11,368 nucleotides of DNA from an uncultured Bacilli bacterium (GTDB taxonomy: Bacteria; Bacillota_I; Bacilli_A; RFN20; DUOF01): NCBI GenBank assembly GCA_934101685.1, contig CAKORZ010000043.1, forward strand, positions 1-11,368, read 5' to 3'. This document shows, piece after piece, positions 6,125-11,368 of the stretch (positions within the stretch are counted from its first letter, which is position 1; the number at the start of each line of letters is the position of its first letter). The notes beneath the pieces are model-generated. The model was not told where the DNA came from. It made no database searches and worked only from the letters and a program-made list of their open reading frames with translations. The position numbers and the translations under genes are program-made.

Positions 6125-6733
6125 ATGAAAAATACTTTCATTAATGTTTTAAAAGAAAATCCTAATTATCACAAATATTTAAAACAGGTTAAATATAAAA
6201 AAGGACAGTTAATAACAAATTATATTAAAAATAGATATCAATTATGTATTATAGAAAAAGGGACTGCCGATTTAATGAGACATGACTATAATGGAAATAA
6301 AGTAATCGTAGATAGATACTATGAAAATGAATTATTTGGAGAAATATTTTATGATATAGCTACTAATAATGAATTATTCGTTGTTGCTAAAGAAGAAACT
6401 GTAATCTATGAATTAGACTATGTTTTAATGCAACAATTAAATAACTATGAAGATATATATAAAGTCTTAAATGATTTATTTTTACAAAAAATTATAAATC
6501 ATAATACTAAAATAGAATTAATGACTAAAACAACAATCAGAGATAAATTATTATTCTATTTTGATACTTTATCAAGAAAAACCTTTTCAAATAAAATAAA
6601 GCTGCCTTTCTCCTACACGGATTTAGCAGCTTATCTTTCTATTAATAGAAGTTCCATGATGAGAGAAATAAGCATTCTCATCGATGAAGGCTTTATCACT
6701 AAAGATAAAAAATCTATTACTTTACTATATTAA
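6125..6733 (+). CDS. Crp/Fnr-family transcriptional regulator
   Basis: The 202-aa protein has the two-domain build of the family. Residues about 20-110 form a cyclic-nucleotide-binding-like sensor (KKGQLI, IIEKGTADL, ELFGEIF). About 135-200 form the winged helix-turn-helix, with LPFSYTDLAAYLSINRSSMMREISILIDEGFI as the helix pair and Arg175 and Arg180 in the recognition helix. There is a single cysteine (Cys41), so an Fnr-type iron-sulfur cluster with four Cys ligands is excluded; the signal sensed is unknown. The gene is divergent from nrdD and separated by 141 bp of operator-like repeats, so regulation of anaerobic deoxynucleotide synthesis and of itself is inferred. AAGGTGAT (6111-6118) is the ribosome site. 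Its TAA overlaps the stop codon of the convergent RNase J gene. Confidence 0.9.
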   Translation: MKNTFINVLKENPNYHKYLKQVKYKKGQLITNYIKNRYQLCIIEKGTADLMRHDYNGNKVIVDRYYENELFGEIFYDIATNNELFVVAKEETVIYELDYVLMQQLNNYEDIYKVLNDLFLQKIINHNTKIELMTKTTIRDKLLFYFDTLSRKTFSNKIKLPFSYTDLAAYLSINRSSMMREISILIDEGFITKDKKSITLLY

Positions 6734-8403
6734 ATTTCTACTACAAGTGAAAGAACCATTGGATCTTTTCCTGTTTCTTTCTTTACATATTTAGATATTT
6801 TTTCTCTAATATATGTTCTTTTTTCAGTAATATCTAACTTATTATTGTTAAAAGTTGTTTTTACTGTATCGATATATAAATCAGCAATATCTTTTATAAG
6901 ATGATCACTTTCCTTTATAAACACAAGTCCCCTAGTTTGAATATCAGGTCCTGCTACTATCTCCTTAGTTTCTGAATCAATAGTAACACCCAAAATAATT
7001 ACTCCATCATCAGCTAGTTTATTACGATCGTTAATAACAACACTACCAGCATCAAATATACCTAAACCATCAACCATTAACTCACCAGTTTGAACCATTT
7101 CTTCTCCTGCTACAAATTTACCATCTACAAACTTAGCAACCATACCATTATCAAATACAAAAATATTATTATGATTTAAGCCTATTTGCATATTATTAGC
7201 TAAAGTAGCATTTGCAATCAAATCCTTATAATATCCCTTAACAGGTATATAAAACTTAGGTTGAAGCATACTTATAATAGTCTTTATATCTTCTTCTTGA
7301 GCATGCATACTAGATATCTTTTTATTACTGATATTAATTACTTTTGCGCCTGTTCTATACAATAAATCAAGAACACTAACAGCAATAACCTCTACTCCAG
7401 GAACAGAAGGTGCAGCCATTATTACTAAATCATTTTCATTTAATAACAATCCCTTTTCTTCATACATTTCTTCATTAGCTATTTTTTCAAGCATTCTAAA
7501 TAATCTTTCACCATTACTAGTAATAACAACTAATACATCGCTTTGATCTTCTTTCTTTAAATCTTCTAAAGTTCCTTTATTTCTTTCAGGAATATCAAGT
7601 AATCCTTCAATACCAATATTATTAATTAAGTTTTCCATATCATTACTAAAGATAACAATTTTCTTATTATTTTTAACACCTAAATTAATAATTTCTTGTA
7701 ATGCAAATAAATTTTGACTATAAATAGCTATTACGATTCTTCCCTTAAATTCTTCAAAAGGAGTCTTAATTAAAGGAGTTAATTTATGATTAGGTGATGC
7801 ATAATCTGGTTTATAACTTGCTACAGATTCACTCATCAAACATAAAACTTTATTTTCTGCTATTCTTGCTAAAGCTTTTAAATCTGTTCTAAACTTTTTA
7901 AAAGCACCACAGTCAATAATAAAATCACCTGTATACACAACATAACCTTGACTAGTATTAATTGCTACTCCCATAGATTGAGCAACTGAATGTGTAGTAG
8001 AAAAGAATCTAACTTCTCTACCTGCTATTTCAATCTCACTTGTAGTATCTACAATATGAAAATCTAACTTAGCATTTTGACGATACCTTCTAGCAGTATC
8101 CTTTATCATTTCACTAGTTACCTTACTACAATAAATAGGTGCAGGTACATCCTTATAAGCATAAGTAATAGAACCCATACTATCATCATGACCATGTGTA
8201 ATGATATAAGCTTTAACTCTATCTTTATTTTTAATTAAATAAGTATAATCAGGAATTATAATATCAATTCCTGGCATACTACTTTCTGGATATTTCATGC
8301 CGGCTTCCAAAACAAAAATATCATCGTTAATTTCCACAACGTACATATTTTTACCATTCTCATCAAGTCCGCCAAGCGCAAATATCCTTACGCTATCTGA
8401 CAT
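6730..8403 (-). CDS. rnj: RNase J family protein, RNase J2-like with degenerate metal site
   Basis: RNase J proteins are metallo-beta-lactamase/beta-CASP nucleases that process and degrade RNA in the cytoplasm of Bacillota. The 557-aa length and the order of segments fit: FALGGLDENGKNMY (8-21), HGHDDSMG (70-77), TTHSVAQSMGV (136-146), VYTGDF (156-161), the beta-CASP region, MHAQEED (366-372), YIPVKGYY (385-392), and the RNase J C-terminal domain (about 445-557, ending DPMVLSLVVEI). Catalytic ligands are only partly kept. His70, His72, Asp74, His138, Asp160 and His367 remain, but the HxHxDH motif ends in Ser75 and the PVHGEY histidine is Lys389. Changes at the same places are what I recall for B. 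subtilis RNase J2, the weakly active partner of J1. A GGAGGAA site precedes the ATG. A partner J1 is not in the window. Confidence 0.9.
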   Translation of the reverse strand: MSDSVRIFALGGLDENGKNMYVVEINDDIFVLEAGMKYPESSMPGIDIIIPDYTYLIKNKDRVKAYIITHGHDDSMGSITYAYKDVPAPIYCSKVTSEMIKDTARRYRQNAKLDFHIVDTTSEIEIAGREVRFFSTTHSVAQSMGVAINTSQGYVVYTGDFIIDCGAFKKFRTDLKALARIAENKVLCLMSESVASYKPDYASPNHKLTPLIKTPFEEFKGRIVIAIYSQNLFALQEIINLGVKNNKKIVIFSNDMENLINNIGIEGLLDIPERNKGTLEDLKKEDQSDVLVVITSNGERLFRMLEKIANEEMYEEKGLLLNENDLVIMAAPSVPGVEVIAVSVLDLLYRTGAKVINISNKKISSMHAQEEDIKTIISMLQPKFYIPVKGYYKDLIANATLANNMQIGLNHNNIFVFDNGMVAKFVDGKFVAGEEMVQTGELMVDGLGIFDAGSVVINDRNKLADDGVIILGVTIDSETKEIVAGPDIQTRGLVFIKESDHLIKDIADLYIDTVKTTFNNNKLDITEKRTYIREKISKYVKKETGKDPMVLSLVVEI

Positions 8404-8449
8404 ATATTATTTCCTCCATTCAAAACATAATTCGTTTTAGACTTGTGTT

Positions 8450-8478
8450 ATTATAAACAAAAACTCTAAGATATGCAA
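8450..8478 (-). promoter_or_regulatory. Sigma-A-type promoter of the RNase J gene
   Basis: On the minus strand TTGCAT (8473-8478), a 17-base spacer and a perfect TATAAT (8450-8455) form a near-consensus vegetative promoter. Transcription would start near 8443, giving a leader of about 40 bases before the ATG at 8401-8403. It lies just after the upstream terminator, so this gene is an independent unit. Confidence 0.8.
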
Positions 8479-8495
8479 TACCTACATAAAAATAA

Positions 8496-8524
8496 TATTA
8501 AAAAAGGAACTATTTCTAATTCCT
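8496..8524 (-). terminator. Rho-independent terminator of the superoxide reductase gene
   Basis: On the minus strand AGGAAT (8519-8524), an 8-base loop and GTTCCT (8505-8510) form a 6-bp stem with one wobble pair, followed by a run of T. The left arm overlaps the TAG stop codon of the gene. The stem is short and AT-rich, so efficiency may be modest. Confidence 0.65.
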
Positions 8525-8912
8525 AATTATCTTTAATTTCTACTTTCCATAATCCATGTAAATTACAATAAGCATATATAGCTAAAGGTTCATCATCGAT
8601 AAAACTAAATTTAACTACTGGTTCTTTATTAACTTCTAGATTCTTTCTTTGACCACCATTTTTTGTTTCAACATAAACAAATGGTATATGATGTTTTTCT
8701 TCCATTGGATGAAGAATACTACCTACCATAACTTCTAAAACATTATTTTTAAAAGTATATACTGGAAGATGTTTCTCACTCGATGCTTCTACTACATTTG
8801 GAGTTAACTCTTCCATTTTTTCATTACAACACATCATCTCAAAACTGCCATTATCAATTTTTCCAACTAAATTACCACATTTCTTACATAAATAAAATTT
8901 TTGGTTTCTCAT
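8523..8912 (-). CDS. dfx: Desulfoferrodoxin (superoxide reductase, two-iron type)
   Basis: This cytoplasmic enzyme reduces superoxide to hydrogen peroxide, a protective reaction typical of anaerobes. The 129-aa form chosen here is close to the usual 125-130 aa. The N-terminal desulforedoxin-like domain has all four ligands of the FeCys4 centre (Cys9, Cys12, Cys28, Cys29). The catalytic iron site is also complete: the E-K-H motif (Glu46-Lys47-His48), His68 and His74 in HPMEEKHH, and Cys116 with His119 in YCNLHGLW. An in-frame ATG ten codons upstream (8940-8942) would overlap the preceding gene by 17 bases; the ATG at 8910-8912 has a good ribosome site and gives the normal N-terminus. It is the second gene of a unit with the methyltransferase. 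Electrons would normally come from rubredoxin, not seen here. Confidence 0.95.
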   Translation of the reverse strand: MRNQKFYLCKKCGNLVGKIDNGSFEMMCCNEKMEELTPNVVEASSEKHLPVYTFKNNVLEVMVGSILHPMEEKHHIPFVYVETKNGGQRKNLEVNKEPVVKFSFIDDEPLAIYAYCNLHGLWKVEIKDN

Positions 8913-8919
8913 GTTTATT

Positions 8920-8926
8920 TCCTTTC
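8920..8926 (-). promoter_or_regulatory. Ribosome binding site fixing the desulfoferrodoxin start, overlapping upstream stop
   Basis: GAAAGGA on the minus strand lies about 7 bases before the ATG at 8910-8912. Its first base is the last base of the methyltransferase TAG stop (8926-8928), so translation of the two genes is probably coupled. Confidence 0.65.
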
Positions 8927-9588
8927 TATAACAAAAATGCACTATCTTTTAGTTTATCTTGATCAAAAGATTTACTAATGTCAATCTTCTTTAATAAAAC
9001 ACAATATGATGGCATACTATTAGATTCACTAATATTTTCAACATGCTTTATATCAATTATACTAAAATCTTTAAATAACCATTCAAAATCATTTTCATTA
9101 ATATTATAAAAAGTATTACCATTTAATAACTCATCGCTATATCCATAATCAGTAACCCTACTTATAATATTAAAATAAGTTTCTCCACCATCCTTAAGGA
9201 CTCTATGCATTTCCTTTAAAATTGTAGCGACACCATTTTTATCATTATTTGCCATTATACCAATTGCTACCATACAATCAATACTTTCATTTTCATATGG
9301 TAAATTGCTAACATCACCTAAATTACATATTATATTTAGTTCCTTATCAAATGCTTTTTCTTTAACTACATCAATAACATATTTAGAGTTATCAAATGCA
9401 TAAACATTATAACCATTTTCTGCCATATATAAAGAATGTCTACCTAAACCACAACCTAAATCAAGAAAAGTATTAAAACCATTCTTTTTCCACCTATAAT
9501 TTAAATAAGGCATCATAAAATCTATAGAATTCCAATATTCATCATCCTTAGATAAAACTTCCCATTTCCATCCTTTTGAAATTGTCAT
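8926..9588 (-). CDS. Class I SAM-dependent methyltransferase (UbiE/Methyltransf_11-like), substrate unknown
   Basis: The 220-aa protein has the standard class I core. Motif I is FLDLGCGLGRH (41-51), the acidic ribose-binding residue is Asp66 in YAFDNS, motif II-like NLGDVSNLPY covers 89-98 with Asp92, IDCMVAIG lies at 103-110 and HRVLKDGG at 128-135. A first segment rich in aromatic residues (KGWKWEVLSKDDEYW, 5-19) precedes the core. The family methylates many small molecules, and nothing in the sequence fixes the substrate. The start at 9586-9588 follows GAGGGG with six bases of spacing. The superoxide reductase gene begins 13 bases after its stop, so the two are probably one operon; whether they work together is not known. 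Confidence 0.85.
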   Translation of the reverse strand: MTISKGWKWEVLSKDDEYWNSIDFMMPYLNYRWKKNGFNTFLDLGCGLGRHSLYMAENGYNVYAFDNSKYVIDVVKEKAFDKELNIICNLGDVSNLPYENESIDCMVAIGIMANNDKNGVATILKEMHRVLKDGGETYFNIISRVTDYGYSDELLNGNTFYNINENDFEWLFKDFSIIDIKHVENISESNSMPSYCVLLKKIDISKSFDQDKLKDSAFLL

Positions 9589-9620
9589 GTAAAACCCCTC
9601 TTCTTATTTTATACATTATA

Positions 9621-9649
9621 AATATATCATTTATGAACTACTTTTTAAA
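9621..9649 (-). promoter_or_regulatory. Possible promoter of the methyltransferase-desulfoferrodoxin unit
   Basis: TTTAAA (9644-9649), a 17-base spacer and TATATT (9621-9626) on the minus strand make a plausible sigma-A promoter about 33 bases before the ATG. A better -10, TATAAT (9615-9620), lies just downstream but has no -35 match at the right distance. In such AT-rich sequence either could be chance. Confidence 0.4.
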
Positions 9650-9662
9650 GAATTAGCTAATT

Positions 9663-10520
9663 TTATAATAATAAAATTATACTTAATCCTCCAAACATCA
9701 TAATTAATATTAAAAGTTTTTTAATAAAATTATCTTCTTTTAAGAATATACTAGCTAGTAATACTCCAATAAAAACAGATAATTTTCTAGTAATAGATAT
9801 AATAGAAACATTAGAACCATCCATATATAAAGCAGAATAATATACAATATCAGCAAAGAAAATACAAAGACCTGTAAGAATAATAAAATAATAATTTTTC
9901 TTTAAACTAACAAAATTAATCTTCTTATTTATAACTAAACATATTATTAAATATATAATACTCAAAAATAAAAAGAACCAAAATGAAACAGCTTTATAAC
10001 TAATATTATTATGAGACATATACTTATCTATCATTGCGCTACAAGAAGACAAAAAGGCAGCTATAACTAAAAAAATTATGTACTTATAATCATTCTTTTT
10101 ATTATCTTTTTTAATACCCAATCTAGAAATTAAAACTAAGCCAAATAAAATTATAGCCATTCCTAAAATTTGATTTAAACCAATACGTTCCTTATATATA
10201 ATACTAGCAAGAATAGTAGTGCTTACAGTACCTAATAAGGAAAAAGGCGCTGTAATTCCTAAATCTAACTTAGATAAAGCTTTCATTGTTAAGAACCAGT
10301 TAACACTAATAATTACAGATTTAAGTAGCAATATTAAGATATATTTCCCTTCTATATTAACTGCAGTCTTAACAAACACCAAATTACATAAAAAAGCTAC
10401 AAAAGTAAACAAAAAAAGTATTTGATAAATATTGTTATCTTTTCTAACACTTAATTTCTTAAAAAAATCATATAGCCCTAAAAGAAGAGCACTGAACATT
10501 GTAACAACTATATACGACAT
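9663..10520 (-). CDS. EamA/DMT-superfamily membrane transporter
   Basis: The 285-aa protein is almost wholly hydrophobic, with about ten predicted membrane helices in two repeats, the layout of EamA (drug/metabolite transporter) permeases. Each repeat ends with the family pattern of a charged residue before a final Gly-rich helix: YKERIGLNQILGMAIILFG (109-127) and FLKEDNFIKKLLILIMMFGG (259-278). A charged loop (KKDNKKNDYK, 137-146) joins the halves. Substrate and direction cannot be read from sequence; relatives export amino acids, nucleosides or other metabolites. The start at 10518-10520 follows GAGGT. This site overlaps the TGA of the acetyltransferase gene 8 bases upstream, so translation of the two is probably coupled. 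Confidence 0.85.
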   Translation of the reverse strand: MSYIVVTMFSALLLGLYDFFKKLSVRKDNNIYQILFLFTFVAFLCNLVFVKTAVNIEGKYILILLLKSVIISVNWFLTMKALSKLDLGITAPFSLLGTVSTTILASIIYKERIGLNQILGMAIILFGLVLISRLGIKKDNKKNDYKYIIFLVIAAFLSSCSAMIDKYMSHNNISYKAVSFWFFLFLSIIYLIICLVINKKINFVSLKKNYYFIILTGLCIFFADIVYYSALYMDGSNVSIISITRKLSVFIGVLLASIFLKEDNFIKKLLILIMMFGGLSIILLL

Positions 10521-10528
10521 AACTTACC

Positions 10529-11119
10529 TCACTTTGAATATATATAATAAATATAATTAGTAACGCCAAAATCTCCCATTTCTCTAGAAGATGCATTTTC
10601 TTTATGAAATTCCTCAAATCCTATTTTTTCAAATAATTTTATACCACTATAATTATTATTAGCAACTTTTGCTAAATATCTAATATATTTATTATCATGC
10701 ATCACATGATTAACTAAAGTATATCCAACATTACTATTTGAATAATTAGAATCAACCGCTACATACTCTATCATACCACATTTACTATCCATATCAAAAT
10801 CATAATCTTTATCTTCAAAAATACTCTTCAAATATTTATACATAGCATTTCCTCTTTTAAATCCTAAATGCATACATAATTTAAATTTATTAAAATGAAT
10901 ACTTGAAGATCCATCACTACATGCCCCAATTCCAATTACCTTATTATCTAATAAAACAACATAAAAAAGACTCAAATTAAATATATGATTAAAAGCCTTT
11001 TCTAGCTTATTCTTATCATTACAAAAAGAACTAAATATATAATAAAAAGAATTAACAAATAATTTACTTATATCTTTTCTAACATTATTCACTTTATTAG
11101 CCTTAACTATTTGTATCAT
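10529..11119 (-). CDS. GNAT-family N-acetyltransferase, substrate unknown
   Basis: The 196-aa protein resembles acetyl-CoA-dependent GNAT acetyltransferases. A beta hairpin YVVLLDNKVIGIGACSDG (53-70) is followed by motif A, YVAVDSNYSNSNVGYTL (119-135), and the C-terminal AKVANNNYSGIKLFEKIGFEEF (150-171), which matches the usual N-x-x-A/S-x-x-L-Y-x-x-x-G-F ending. The acetyl-CoA loop is weak: the first glycine of R/Q-x-x-G-x-G is Asn130, though Gly132 remains. The target molecule is unknown. A GGTGG element four bases before the ATG serves as ribosome site. The gene ends in TGA, which shows that TGA is a stop in this organism. It sits 47 bases after the flavodoxin-like gene and is coupled to the transporter that follows. 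Confidence 0.8.
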   Translation of the reverse strand: MIQIVKANKVNNVRKDISKLFVNSFYYIFSSFCNDKNKLEKAFNHIFNLSLFYVVLLDNKVIGIGACSDGSSSIHFNKFKLCMHLGFKRGNAMYKYLKSIFEDKDYDFDMDSKCGMIEYVAVDSNYSNSNVGYTLVNHVMHDNKYIRYLAKVANNNYSGIKLFEKIGFEEFHKENASSREMGDFGVTNYIYYIYSK

Positions 11120-11166
11120 AAAACCACCATTAATATTAAGACATAATATTGCAATAAAGTAAATAA

Positions 11167-11368
11167 TTATAAAGATTTAATACTTTTTATCTCTCCTAAT
11201 CTAACACAATAATTAGTCAAAGTATCATGTTTTGTATTTAATAGTTTATCCATTTCATCCGCTACATTTTTAAAGTTAGCTTTCATATAATGAACTAACA
11301 CATAATTTACATTATTAATTTTATCCTTATTTAACTTACAAAACATTCTCATAGGTGCAGACATACCA
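11167..11368 (-). CDS. Flavodoxin-family protein, C-terminal fragment (runs off right edge)
   Basis: The open frame enters from the right edge and stops at 11167-11169, so about 67 residues of the C-terminus are visible and the N-terminus is missing. An ATG at 11362-11364 is in frame, but no stop precedes it and the frame continues to the edge, so it is probably internal. The segment SAPMRMFCKLNKDKINNV followed by NVADEMDKLLN and a final RLGEIKS resembles the late half of flavodoxin-like proteins, where an APMRTFL-type loop precedes a beta strand and a helix of pattern EKVFEDMEKLLGK. The FMN phosphate loop would lie outside the window, so the assignment rests on this weak resemblance alone. 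A role in electron transfer or quinone reduction is possible. Confidence 0.5.
   Translation of the reverse strand, partial: GMSAPMRMFCKLNKDKINNVNYVLVHYMKANFKNVADEMDKLLNTKHDTLTNYCVRLGEIKSIKSL

Noticed and set aside
9651..9662. 12-bp perfect palindrome AATTAGCTAATT just after the transporter stop codon, as a terminator or operator
   Set aside because: It has no loop, at most a 4-bp AT stem and no T-run. Such palindromes are common by chance in this composition.
10219..10425. Plus-strand open frame of 68 codons inside the transporter gene
   Set aside because: It is antisense to a clear membrane protein gene and has no recognisable motif or ribosome site.
645..11368. Recoded TGA (Mycoplasma-type genetic code) suggested by the extreme AT content
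   Set aside because: The acetyltransferase frame ends in TGA at 10529-10531 at a sensible length, directly before the next gene's ribosome site, and Trp codons in the genes are TGG.
1..11368. CRISPR array, tRNA, rRNA, transposase or phage genes
   Set aside because: No regularly spaced repeats, tRNA-like cloverleaf, rRNA-like GC-rich segment or mobile-element protein was seen on either strand.

Overview
The window looks like chromosome from an anaerobic, very AT-rich (low-GC) member of the Bacillota, plausibly an uncultured gut lineage. The clues are purine-rich Shine-Dalgarno sites (GGAGG-like) before most genes, an RNase J-family protein, a SleB/CwlJ-type cell-wall hydrolase, an oxygen-sensitive class III ribonucleotide reductase with its activase, and a superoxide reductase. 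One gene (the acetyltransferase) ends in TGA and Trp is encoded by TGG, so the Mycoplasma-type code is not used. I see no rRNA, tRNA, CRISPR, insertion sequence or phage gene. No gene-free stretch exceeds about 140 bases.

Layout. Nearly everything lies on the minus strand, so transcription runs from high to low coordinates. At the right edge (about 11.4 to 9.7 kb) are the end of a flavodoxin-like protein, a GNAT acetyltransferase and an EamA-type membrane transporter. The last two are tightly coupled. Next (9.6 to 8.5 kb) is a two-gene unit of a class I methyltransferase and a complete desulfoferrodoxin/superoxide reductase, closed by a hairpin terminator. Then comes an RNase J-family gene (8.4 to 6.7 kb) with its own near-consensus promoter; its metal site is degenerate in the manner of RNase J2.

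The only plus-strand gene is a Crp/Fnr-family regulator (6.1 to 6.7 kb). Its stop codon overlaps that of the RNase J gene tail to tail. It is divergent from nrdD across a 141-bp region holding several TTGTT/AACAA inverted repeats. The best of these sits at about -41.5 relative to an extended -10 promoter of nrdD that lacks a -35 box, the arrangement of a class II Crp/Fnr-activated promoter. nrdD and nrdG (6.0 to 3.2 kb) form the anaerobic ribonucleotide reductase pair, followed by a terminator.

The left part (3.2 kb to 1) has a SleB/CwlJ-type hydrolase without a signal peptide, a spermidine-synthase-like Rossmann protein, a lipoprotein HtrA-type protease with one PDZ domain and a terminator, and the N-terminal 174 codons of an unrecognised helical protein cut by the window edge.

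Taken together this is mostly housekeeping and redox/anaerobic physiology. I do not see a clearly new multi-gene system. The parts most worth a second look are the nrdD/regulator control region, the degenerate RNase J, and the conserved-looking but unassigned Rossmann protein.
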